Source: Nocardia sp.
GTDB lineage: Bacteria; Actinomycetota; Actinomycetes; Mycobacteriales; Mycobacteriaceae
Reading direction: 5' to 3'
NCBI RefSeq assembly: GCF_025465275.1
Contig: NZ_JAODNK010000129.1
Span: 1-39,921 of the forward strand
Length of the DNA: 39,921 nt
Position 1 is the first letter of the stretch; every line of letters starts with the position of its first letter. The notes under the pieces are model-generated. The model had not been told where the DNA came from. It was given only the letters and a program-made list of their open reading frames with translations, and ran no database searches. Shown piece after piece: positions 15,548 to 22,960 of this stretch. The position numbers and the translations under genes were made by a program.

Positions 15548-16525
15548 ATGACCGTTCGTCCTGAAGACCCCGCGCCCAACCCGCACGCCACCGAGGCGCA
15601 GGTCCAGGCCGCGTATTCCGACAACAAGCTCGCGCAGGTCCTCTACCACGACTGGGAAGCGGAGACCTATGACGACAAATGGTCCATCTCCTATGACGAG
15701 CGTTGTATCGAGTACGCGCGCGGCCGCTTCGACGCGGTCGTGCCGGATGCGCAGCTGCCGTACGAGCGGGCTCTCGAACTCGGTTGCGGCACCGGCTTCT
15801 TCCTGCTGAACCTCATGCAGGGCGGGGTCGCCGAGCGGGGTTCGGTGACCGACCTGTCTCCGGGCATGGTCAAGGTCGCCACCCGCAATGGCCAGAACCT
15901 GGGCCTGGATGTGGACGGCCGTGTCGCGGACGCCGAGACCATCCCGTACGAGGACGACACCTTCGACCTTGTTGTCGGTCACGCGGTGCTGCACCACATT
16001 CCCGATGTGGAACTGGCGCTCAAGGAATGCCTGCGCGTGCTCAAGCCCGGCGGCCGTTTCGTCTTCGCGGGCGAGCCGACCACCATCGGCAATATCTACG
16101 CTCGCCGCCTGGGCCAGGCCACCTGGAAGGTGACCACCGAGATCACCAAGCTGCCGTTCCTGTCCGATTGGCGTCGCCCGCAGTCGGAGCTGGACGAGTC
16201 CTCCCGCGCCGCCGCACTCGAGGCCGTTGTCGATCTGCACACCTTCGACCCCTCCGAGCTGGAGTCGATGGCTCGCAGCGCGGGTGCGGTCGAGGTCAAG
16301 GCCGAGACCGAGGAATTCGCCGCCGCCCTCTGGGGCTGGCCGGTGCGTACCTTCGAGGCCGCCGTGCCGGAGGAGAAGCTGACCGTCCGCTACCGGATGG
16401 CGCAGTACAAGGCGTGGCTGGGCCTGAGCTGGCTGGACGAGAAGGTCATGCGCCACGTCGTGCCGCGCCAGTTCTTCTACAACGCCATGATCACCGGTGT
16501 GAAGCCCGGCAACTCGGCCAAGTAA
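15548..16525 (+). CDS. Class I SAM-dependent methyltransferase (Rv3038c-like)
   Basis: A 325-residue protein with a Rossmann-like methyltransferase domain: motif I ALELGCGTGFFLLNL (about 76-90), the acidic loop after beta-2 (DLSPGMVKVA), motif post-II DLVVGHAVLHHI and motif III LKPGGRFVFAGEP. The N-terminal ~70 residues and the C-terminal ~110 residues extend beyond the core and may form the acceptor site. The acceptor is unknown. It sits 13 bp before the THUMP-like gene, and the pair is conserved as Rv3038c-Rv3037c in mycobacteria (as recalled), suggesting linked functions. Confidence 0.9.
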   Translation: MTVRPEDPAPNPHATEAQVQAAYSDNKLAQVLYHDWEAETYDDKWSISYDERCIEYARGRFDAVVPDAQLPYERALELGCGTGFFLLNLMQGGVAERGSVTDLSPGMVKVATRNGQNLGLDVDGRVADAETIPYEDDTFDLVVGHAVLHHIPDVELALKECLRVLKPGGRFVFAGEPTTIGNIYARRLGQATWKVTTEITKLPFLSDWRRPQSELDESSRAAALEAVVDLHTFDPSELESMARSAGAVEVKAETEEFAAALWGWPVRTFEAAVPEEKLTVRYRMAQYKAWLGLSWLDEKVMRHVVPRQFFYNAMITGVKPGNSAK

Positions 16526-16538
16526 GCACCCGAACCGA

Positions 16539-17702
16539 GTGGGCTACGCCTTCTCTCGTGACGATATCGCCTACCTGGGCAGCGCGGCCGCGACGGCTGC
16601 GCTGACCGAGGTCGGCGCCTTCGCGCTCACTCCCGCCTCGCTGCTGGCGGACCTGGACAAGGTCCGCCGCACGCACGGTGATCGGACCGCGGCCTTGGTC
16701 GAGACCGTCCGGCTGCGCCGCCGTGCCACCGCCAAATTGGCCGGGGCGGGGGAGTGGCTTTTCACCGATGACGCGCTCCAGCAGGCGACGCCCTCGGCCG
16801 TGGCCCGGCACCGTGCTGCTCGTCTGGCCGGTCGGACCGTCCACGACGTAACCTGTTCCATCGGTGCGGAACTCGCTGAATTGGCGCGGGTCTGCCCGGC
16901 GGTGATCGGCAGCGATCTCGATGCCGTCCGTCTCGACATCGCCGCACACAATCTTTCCGGATCGCGAAATGTGCTGCTGGCCAAGGCAGATGCCCTGCGG
17001 CCGTGCAGTACCGCCGAGGTGGTGATCGCCGATCCTGCCCGCCGGGCCGACGGCCGCCGGACCCACGATCCGGCGAAACTGCAACCGCCGCTGCCGGATT
17101 TGCTGTCCGCCTATGCGGGTCGTGATCTGGCCGTGAAGTGTGCGCCCGGACTGGATTTCGACAGGCTGGGCTGGGCGGGGGAGATCGAGGTGGCCTCGCT
17201 CGACGGTGCGGTGCGGGAGGCGTGCCTGTGGTCGCCGGGTCTGGCGGAGTCCGGTGTGACTCGCCGGGCCAGTGTGCTGTCCTCCACCCGTGGCCCCGAG
17301 GTTCTGACCGACGCCGATCCGGACGAGATTCCCGAGCAGGAGCCGGGGAAATTCATCGTGGATCCGGACGGGGCGATCGTCCGTGCCGGTCTGGTTCGTC
17401 ACTACGCCGCGAAACACGGTCTGTGGCAACTGGATCCGCGCATCGCTTATTTGACCGGTGACTTCGTCCCCGAGGGCGTGCGTGGCTTCCGCATTCTCGA
17501 CCGAATGGAGTTCCGGGAGAAGCCGTTACGCGCCGAGCTGCACCGCCGCGAGTGCGGTCCGCTCGAAATCCTCACCCGTGGCGTGGATCTCGACCCGGAT
17601 GCGCTGCGTGCGCGGCTCAAGCCGCGCGGTAGGCAGCCGCACACGCTCGTTGTCACCCGCATCGGCAGTGCGGCCACGGTCTTCCTCTGCGCCACACCCT
17701 GA
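16539..17702 (+). CDS. Methyltransferase-fold protein with THUMP-like C-terminal domain (Rv3037c-like)
   Basis: A 387-residue protein. The middle has a methyltransferase-type nucleotide-binding region: DVTCSIGAELAELARVC in place of motif I, SDLDAVRLDIAAHNL after beta-2, and VVIADPARRADGRR, where DPARR replaces the DPPY of nucleic-acid methyltransferases. The last ~90 residues (EFREKPLRAELHRRECGPLEILTRGVDLDPDALRARLK) form the THUMP-like domain named in annotation of this family, hinting at RNA. Function is not established. The GTG at 16539 lacks a clear ribosome site and is probably reached by coupling from the gene 13 bp upstream. Confidence 0.85.
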   Translation: MGYAFSRDDIAYLGSAAATAALTEVGAFALTPASLLADLDKVRRTHGDRTAALVETVRLRRRATAKLAGAGEWLFTDDALQQATPSAVARHRAARLAGRTVHDVTCSIGAELAELARVCPAVIGSDLDAVRLDIAAHNLSGSRNVLLAKADALRPCSTAEVVIADPARRADGRRTHDPAKLQPPLPDLLSAYAGRDLAVKCAPGLDFDRLGWAGEIEVASLDGAVREACLWSPGLAESGVTRRASVLSSTRGPEVLTDADPDEIPEQEPGKFIVDPDGAIVRAGLVRHYAAKHGLWQLDPRIAYLTGDFVPEGVRGFRILDRMEFREKPLRAELHRRECGPLEILTRGVDLDPDALRARLKPRGRQPHTLVVTRIGSAATVFLCATP

Positions 17703-17709
17703 TTCGCCG

Positions 17710-18720
17710 CTAGATGCCGTCGACGGCGGCCACGGTGAAGGGTCCGGGGGTGCCGGCGCCGTAGGGCCCGTTCTTGTCGAACTGGGAGATGGCCACCAGT
17801 GCACGGTCGCCGACGTGCACGATGGACGTGGGGATGTCCAGCGCCGGATCCGTGACACGCTGCTGGAGTTCGGCAGTCGCGCCGTCATCGGTGATGCGCC
17901 AGCGGCTGATGGCATCACTCTTGTTGTGCACCACCCAGAGTGTGTCGCCGCGCAATTCCAGCCCGTCGCCGTCCACCATGCTCCCGCCGTGCAGCGTCAC
18001 CTTGCGGATCGACTGCTGTCCGTCCAGTGCGACCCGATACAGGTCGCCATTGGGCATATCGACGGCGAGTAGATAGCGGCCCGTCGAGTCGACGACGAGG
18101 CCATTGAGAGCGGTGGCATTCTGTGCGGCAGCATCTTTCGCGGGACCTAGATCGCTGAATGTGGACAGTTCGGCACGGCCCCCGTGTGCGACGGCGTCAC
18201 CGAACTGCTGCGGGGTGATGCGATAGATCACCGGCCGCACGCTGTCGGTCAGGTACACGGTGCCATCCGCGGTGATGGCCAGATCGTTCACGAACGGCTG
18301 CGCCTCCCGCACATCGAAGCGGGCGATCAGCGCACGAGTCCCGGTGTCGTACACCGCGACTCCGTGCGTGTGGTCGATGACCCACAGTCGCCCGGCGGCA
18401 TCGACCTTCACCCCGTTGGCGGTCTGCCGTCCGTCCGCACCGGCGGGCAGGAAGACCTCGGCCTGCTGCTTGCCGGGCGTGGCCCGGTAGACCGCACCGT
18501 CGAGGAAGGAACTGAGGTAGATCGCCCCGCTGCGCCCATCTGCCGCAATGCTTTCGGGGTACGCCTGCGCATCGGGCAGCTCGTAGGCGGTGCTGATGTG
18601 TACGGCCGGTGTGGTCGCGGCAGGAGCGGCAGCATCCGTGTCATTCGAGCAGGCCGCCAATGCGAGCAGCAGTGCCGCTGCGACGGGTGCGGCGAAGCGG
18701 AGTCGTGTCAGGCGGAACAT
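17710..18720 (-). CDS. SMP-30/gluconolactonase-like lipoprotein
   Basis: A 336-residue lipoprotein (lipobox LALAAC, Cys24) with a six-bladed beta-propeller of the SMP-30/gluconolactonase/NHL-like type. Repeating blades carry phrases such as AADGRSGAIYLSS, VDAAGRLWVIDHTHGVAVYD, ITADGTVYLTDSVRPVIYRI and VDSTGRYLLAVDMPNGDLYRV. Acidic and Asn residues in the blade starts (NDLAI, NGLVVDSTG) correspond to the metal-binding Asn/Asp positions of lactonases. It may be a surface lactonase or binding protein; the substrate is unknown. Start is the ATG at 18720 with GGAAGG seven bases upstream. It is divergent from a MarR regulator. Confidence 0.82.
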   Translation of the reverse strand: MFRLTRLRFAAPVAAALLLALAACSNDTDAAAPAATTPAVHISTAYELPDAQAYPESIAADGRSGAIYLSSFLDGAVYRATPGKQQAEVFLPAGADGRQTANGVKVDAAGRLWVIDHTHGVAVYDTGTRALIARFDVREAQPFVNDLAITADGTVYLTDSVRPVIYRITPQQFGDAVAHGGRAELSTFSDLGPAKDAAAQNATALNGLVVDSTGRYLLAVDMPNGDLYRVALDGQQSIRKVTLHGGSMVDGDGLELRGDTLWVVHNKSDAISRWRITDDGATAELQQRVTDPALDIPTSIVHVGDRALVAISQFDKNGPYGAGTPGPFTVAAVDGI

Positions 18721-18779
18721 GGGCGGGCCTTCCGATACGGATCGATAGAGGTAACACTTTAGTGCGAACACGAACATAT

Positions 18780-18793
18780 ATTAGAGTTCTAAT
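18780..18793. promoter_or_regulatory. Palindromic operator between SMP-30 lipoprotein and marR
   Basis: ATTAGA-GT-TCTAAT is a perfect dyad with a 2-bp centre, inside the only AT-rich patch of the 111-bp divergent region. It is 38 bp from the marR start and 59 bp from the lipoprotein start. MarR proteins bind dyads of this size, so autoregulation and control of the lipoprotein gene are likely. Confidence 0.6.
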
Positions 18794-18831
18794 GCTCGTC
18801 AACACACGAATGATCGGAAGAGTCGATTACC

Positions 18832-19284
18832 ATGCACCCTGTGACGTCGATGCCTGCCTCCGAGCGCCTGGGTTCCTACATCAAGCGCGCCGAACAGTCA
18901 CTCCAGGGCGCAAAGAACCCCGCCCTCAAACCAGCAGGCGTCACCGTCCCCCAATACGCCGCTCTCTTCGTCCTGAGCTCGAACCCCGGCATCTCCGCCG
19001 CCGCCCTGGCCCGCGAATGCGGCGTCACCCCACCCACCATGAACACCATCCTGGCCAACCTCCAAGACCGCGCCCTCATCACGCGTACTCCCCACGCCTG
19101 GCACAAGAACGTCTTGGAAACCCGCCTCACCGACGCCGGAGAGAAAACCCTCCGAGACGCCGACAAGCGAGCAGTCCGAGTCGAACGCGCCCTAGCCGAC
19201 GAATTCACCACCGCCGAACGCAAGACCTTGGCGGACCTACTGGGGCGCGCTGCCACCCGACTGGACTCGATTCGCCCCGAATAG
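18832..19284 (+). CDS. MarR-family transcriptional regulator
   Basis: A 150-residue MarR protein. The winged helix-turn-helix spans about 55-110 (NPGISAAALARECGVTPPTMNTILANLQDRALITRT...LTDAGEKTL), flanked by dimerisation helices at both ends. The inducer is unknown. The ATG at 18832 has GGAAGAG about ten bases upstream; ATG at 18850 is an alternative. The coding sequence favours CCC/CTC/GCC codons more strongly than its neighbours, an impression not measured. It probably binds the dyad at 18780-18793. Confidence 0.88.
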   Translation: MHPVTSMPASERLGSYIKRAEQSLQGAKNPALKPAGVTVPQYAALFVLSSNPGISAAALARECGVTPPTMNTILANLQDRALITRTPHAWHKNVLETRLTDAGEKTLRDADKRAVRVERALADEFTTAERKTLADLLGRAATRLDSIRPE

Positions 19285-19301
19285 CGGGCCTCGCAACGCA
19301 G

Positions 19302-19331
19302 TTCGGCCCCCGGATTCCTCCGAGGGCCGAA
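19302..19331. terminator. Bidirectional terminator between marR and the beta-propeller gene
   Basis: TTCGGCCCCCGGA (19302-19314) pairs with TCCGAGGGCCGAA (19319-19331) with one mismatch around loop TTCC. It lies between convergent genes, 17 bp after the marR stop. Confidence 0.65.
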
Positions 19332-19346
19332 TCTCCTGCCGTGTGC

Positions 19347-20726
19347 CTACTTCTTGGTGGGCTTGAAGACGAACAGTTCGCCGATGCGGGTGGCGACGAC
19401 GATCTGGCCGTCGGGGCCGATGGTGGTGCCGGCGGTGGTGCCCTGGGCGCCGGGGAGTTCGTGGGAGTCGACCGTCGCGCCGGAGTGGGTGTCGAAGGTG
19501 ACCAGGTTGAGGTTGTCGCCGATGGGGGCGACGGTGTAGCCGGTATCGCCGGCGGTTTGGACGGGGTGGCCGCGCAGGGTGAGATCTTTGCGCTCCCAGG
19601 CGATTTCGGCGCCGTCGCCCTTGTCTCGGATGGCCATCAGATGGCCGTCGTCACCGGCGGGGATGAGCAGTCCGTCGGCGGCGGATATCGCGCCGCGGGC
19701 CGGGAAGCCAAGGTCCTGAACCCATTTGGTGCGGCCGTTCGAAGTGTCCACGGCCAACAGCCGATTGCTGTTGTCGCCCACATAGAGGGTGGAGCCGTCG
19801 GGGGAGAGCGTGGGGCTGGTGGCGCTGCCGCCGGTGAGCATTTCGGCGCTCCAGTCGCGCCGGATTTCCTTACCGCTGTAGGTCAGTGCGACAAGATCTG
19901 CGGTGCCCTCACCGGGCCGCCAGACGGTGGCGTAGAACCGCCCCGACTTCTCGTCCACCGCTGACACATTCGCGACCGGGCACTGTGGCCCGCCGGTGGC
20001 GCAGTCGTCGAGGCCGGAGAAGTCCGGCGGCCGGGGCAGATCCGGGTGGGCCAGGAAATCGGGTTCGCCGAGCAGCTGGAAGGTGGAGACCTGGCGATCG
20101 CCGGTCTGCCGGCTCAGCACATCGATCTGCCCCAACTGGGTCACCGACAGCACATTTCCGTCACCGGTGAACTGCACCGACACCGGCACACCGGCGGCCG
20201 CGGTACGCCAGCGCGGCTGTCCGAGATTATTGAACGCGTTCACACCGCCGTCGTCGCCGACATAGACATTGGTGGCGCCGTCCACGGCCGACCCGCCCTG
20301 GATGGCGCTGATCCCCATGGGATTACAGAACCGCTTGCGCCCGGTCGGCATGAGGAACGCGAAGATATCGCAGGAATCGGTACGCGTGGTCACGATCACC
20401 TGCCCCTCCGGGCCGATCATGGCCGGCTGTGCCAGCGGGCCGCCGACCGGCCGCGACCAGCTCAGCGTCAGCGCCCGGGATCCGGTGACCGGACTCGTCG
20501 CACTATTGCGGGCATCGTGGAAGGCGACCGGCCAGCCCTGGCCCGATCCGACCTTGATGTCGTCGACCGTGGTGCTGCCGCAGGCGCTCAGCGCGAGCAC
20601 GCCGACGGCCGCCAGCGCGAAGACCCGCGAGAACGGCCGCACCCAGGACGGTGCACGACGATTCCGGGTATGACCGATGCGCGGTCCCCGCTGGTCACGT
20701 CCGGTCTGCCGCCTGCCGCTTCGCAC
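19347..20726 (-). CDS. PQQ-binding-like beta-propeller lipoprotein (Rv3035-like)
   Basis: A predicted lipoprotein (lipobox ALSAC) with a PQQ-type, BamB-like eight-bladed propeller. Blades repeat phrases such as GNVLSVTQLGQIDVLSRQTGDRQV, GSTLYVGDNSNRLLAVDTSNGRTKWVQDL and GHLMAIRDKGDGAEIAWE, with the Trp-containing W/T docking motifs of the family. Two Cys pairs suggest disulfides (CATGGPQC). The exported propeller probably binds protein or cell-wall partners; catalysis is unlikely. The start is uncertain: GTG at 20726 has AGAAGGGA nine bases upstream, but GTG at 20642 would give a more typical 21-residue lipoprotein signal. An open frame up to 21008 has no homology. Confidence 0.82.
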   Translation of the reverse strand: MRSGRRQTGRDQRGPRIGHTRNRRAPSWVRPFSRVFALAAVGVLALSACGSTTVDDIKVGSGQGWPVAFHDARNSATSPVTGSRALTLSWSRPVGGPLAQPAMIGPEGQVIVTTRTDSCDIFAFLMPTGRKRFCNPMGISAIQGGSAVDGATNVYVGDDGGVNAFNNLGQPRWRTAAAGVPVSVQFTGDGNVLSVTQLGQIDVLSRQTGDRQVSTFQLLGEPDFLAHPDLPRPPDFSGLDDCATGGPQCPVANVSAVDEKSGRFYATVWRPGEGTADLVALTYSGKEIRRDWSAEMLTGGSATSPTLSPDGSTLYVGDNSNRLLAVDTSNGRTKWVQDLGFPARGAISAADGLLIPAGDDGHLMAIRDKGDGAEIAWERKDLTLRGHPVQTAGDTGYTVAPIGDNLNLVTFDTHSGATVDSHELPGAQGTTAGTTIGPDGQIVVATRIGELFVFKPTKK

Positions 20727-20944
20727 CTGCTGGTGTCCCTTCTGCCAGTACGGAGTCTCTCGTATGCCGTGGTGGCTGATGCAGCTAAGTGGTGGGGCTG
20801 ACGCAGCCGGAGCACAGCCTACTTTCGACGCCTGCGGCCGGGACCGATACCCCGTGCGGAGCACCGATTCGCGCGTCCCGGCGGGCGGGCGTCCAGGGTG
20901 CGGAGCGCGTCTGCGGGCATAACGAGGCGGGGTTTCGGGATGCG

Positions 20945-21595
20945 CTATCGCGGTGGGGTCCGGGCGGTTCGATGCGCGTACACGGCGAGCCGCACCCGGT
21001 TGTCGCAACCGGTCTTCTCCATGAGATTGCCGATATGGGTTTTGACGGTGGTGACGCCCAGATGCAGAGCGTCGGCGATCTCCTGATTGCTGAACCCGTC
21101 GCCGACCAGCACCAGCACCTCCTGCTCGCGCGGCGTCAGATCCGCTTGCACGGGAACGGGTTCCGCCGCCTCCCGGGTGGTGACGACCCGATCGACCAAG
21201 CGCCGCAGCAGCGGTGGGGAGAACAGCATGTCGCCCTCGGCGGTGCGCCGGATGGCGGTCAGCAGATCGGCGGGTTCGGTGTCCTTGACGAGGTATCCGG
21301 TCGCGCCCGCCGCCAGCGCGGGGAACAGATGATCGTCGTCATCGAAGGTGGTGAGCACCAGAATGTTCGCGCGGGAACCGGCGCGCACAATGGCCTCCGT
21401 CGCGGCGACTCCGTCCAAACCGGGCATGCGCAGATCCATCAGAATCAGCGTGGGCGCGAGTTCGGCCGCGAGGCGAATGGCCTCGACCCCATTGGCGGCC
21501 TCGCCGACCACGCTCAGATCATCGGTGGATTCGATGAGCATGCGCAGTCCGGCGCGCACCAGCCGCTGATCGTCGACCAGCAATACGGTGATCAT
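20945..21595 (-). CDS. NarL/LuxR-type response regulator
   Basis: A 216-residue regulator. The receiver domain (1-120) has the acidic pair Asp8/Asp9, the phosphoacceptor Asp54 in LILMDLRMPGLDG, the switch Thr in LVLTTFDDD and Lys in YLVKDTEP. The LuxR helix-turn-helix (about 148-208) is complete (LTPREQEVLVLVGDGFSNQEIADALHLGVTTVKTHIGNLMEKTG). The ATG overlaps the kinase stop by 4 nt (ATGA), so the two are translationally coupled. The neighbouring divergent multicopper oxidase is the obvious candidate target, with copper or oxidative stress as candidate signals (inference). Confidence 0.95.
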   Translation of the reverse strand: MITVLLVDDQRLVRAGLRMLIESTDDLSVVGEAANGVEAIRLAAELAPTLILMDLRMPGLDGVAATEAIVRAGSRANILVLTTFDDDDHLFPALAAGATGYLVKDTEPADLLTAIRRTAEGDMLFSPPLLRRLVDRVVTTREAAEPVPVQADLTPREQEVLVLVGDGFSNQEIADALHLGVTTVKTHIGNLMEKTGCDNRVRLAVYAHRTARTPPR

Positions 21596-22758
21596 TCGCG
21601 GTTCTCCCCGTTCGGCAGCCAGGCATCGACAATCCACTCCGAGCCGGTGGCGCCGGCGGTGACTCGGCCGCCCGCGAGTTCCACCCGTTCGCGCATGCCG
21701 ATAATGCCGTGCCCGGTCGGCGGATTCGCGGCTCGGTCGGCTGCGGCACTGCGCACCCGCACCGCTATACCGCCGTCCTCGCCGTCGATGGTGAGCAGGA
21801 CGGGCACACCGGGCTGTGCGTGCTTCATGACATTGGTCAGCGATTCCTGCACCAGCCGCAGCAGCGTGAGCCGCCCGATGGCATCCAATCCGTCCACCCC
21901 GGTACGGATTTCGGCGGTGACTTCGAACCCGGCCGCCTTCACCCGCTCGACCGCCGCCTCGATCTCGGTGCGCGCCGCGTCCGAATCCACCAGTGCGACT
22001 TCACCGAGCGCCGGATCCCGCAGCGCGGTCAGCAGCCGCCGAATATCGGTGAGCGCGTCCGAGGCGGTGCCGTGCACATCGTCCAGCACCGCGCGCACCC
22101 GTGGATCGGCCTCGGCCACCACATGCCGTGCGACGCCGATGCGCAGCACGATCGAGGCCATATGGTGCGCGACGAGATCGTGCAATTCCCGTGCCAGCGC
22201 GCCGCGTTCGACCAATCGCGTGCGCTGTTCGGCTTCGGCGCGCCGGTTTTCGGCATCGGCGGCGCGCAGGGCCAGATTGGCCGCCAACTGGCGTTGCCCG
22301 CGCAGATACAGCCCGAGCAGCAGCGGCAGCCCGACATAGGTGCTCACCTCGAGAATCAGCGACGCCCGTGACAGCGTGGGATCGTGCTGACTCCAGCGCC
22401 CGAACGCCACCGCGGCGGCCCAGCACACGGTGGCGAGCACTACGGCCGCGGTGCGATGTGTGCGGCGCACGACATCCACCAGTGCGATCGCCCCGAGGAA
22501 CGGCACCAGCCCCGACAGTCCCCACGCGGGAATCCGGAACATGGGGATCGCCAGCGCCGACATCGCGATCGAGGTTGTCAGCGGCCACCTGGCTCCGAGC
22601 GCGAACACCAGGCTCGCGGCCATGGCCAATACCCAGTAAACCCACGGCACCCGGTACTCCCCGGGAAAGGTGCTCGCCGCCAGCAGCAGTGGGACCAGAA
22701 CCAGCGGCAGGCAGCGCACCACCGTCTCCAAGTGCTGCCGCGTCCGGATCTCGTTCAC
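21592..22758 (-). CDS. Sensor histidine kinase, NarL partner (HisKA_3 type)
   Basis: A 388-residue membrane kinase. The N-terminal ~170 residues hold about six hydrophobic helices (CLPLVLVPLLLAAS, VYWVLAMAASLVFALG, AAVVLATVCWAAAVAF, YVGLPLLLGLYLRG) with almost no extracytoplasmic loop, so it senses within or near the membrane. The dimerisation/phosphoacceptor helix follows (ALARELHDLVAHHMASIV, His in ELHD), then a degenerate HATPase with the N box ESLTNVMKHA and G box GHGIIGMRERV. The GTG at 22758 follows GTGGGGGC; longer frames run into the divergent gene and are spurious. It is coupled to its regulator by a 4-nt overlap. Confidence 0.92.
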   Translation of the reverse strand: MNEIRTRQHLETVVRCLPLVLVPLLLAASTFPGEYRVPWVYWVLAMAASLVFALGARWPLTTSIAMSALAIPMFRIPAWGLSGLVPFLGAIALVDVVRRTHRTAAVVLATVCWAAAVAFGRWSQHDPTLSRASLILEVSTYVGLPLLLGLYLRGQRQLAANLALRAADAENRRAEAEQRTRLVERGALARELHDLVAHHMASIVLRIGVARHVVAEADPRVRAVLDDVHGTASDALTDIRRLLTALRDPALGEVALVDSDAARTEIEAAVERVKAAGFEVTAEIRTGVDGLDAIGRLTLLRLVQESLTNVMKHAQPGVPVLLTIDGEDGGIAVRVRSAAADRAANPPTGHGIIGMRERVELAGGRVTAGATGSEWIVDAWLPNGENRE

Positions 22759-22840
22759 GCCCCCACGGTAGGGGACGAGGACTGCGGCACGGTCCGGGGG
22801 AGGGCTGGGCGCGCCGGTAAAACCGCTGGTTAGCACGTTT

Positions 22841-22910
22841 CGATCGGCTCCGCCTCCTCCGCTGGGAGGAGCGGACCGGACCGGTCTCGGACCTTTCGGA
22901 GGAGCGAAAG
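22841..22910 (+). promoter_or_regulatory. Two hairpins in the multicopper oxidase leader
   Basis: CTCCTCC (22854-22860) pairs with GGAGGAG (22865-22871) around GCTG, extended by CCG/CGG past a bulge. About 20 bp later CTTTCG and CGAAAG pair around loop GAGGAG. Both lie between the divergent kinase gene and the oxidase start. They may be structured leader or operator sequences; each exposes or hides a GGAGGAG-like string. No CsoR-type palindrome was recognised. Confidence 0.35.
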
Positions 22911-22960
22911 CAACCGGTCGGCAAACGAAGCTGGAGGGGTATCGATCGAAGGAGTGCGCT

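Noticed and set aside
20643..21008. N-terminal extension of the beta-propeller lipoprotein frame up to 21008
   Set aside because: The extra ~94 residues are Arg/Pro-rich and would put the signal peptide in the middle of the protein; the start is set at 20726 (or 20642).
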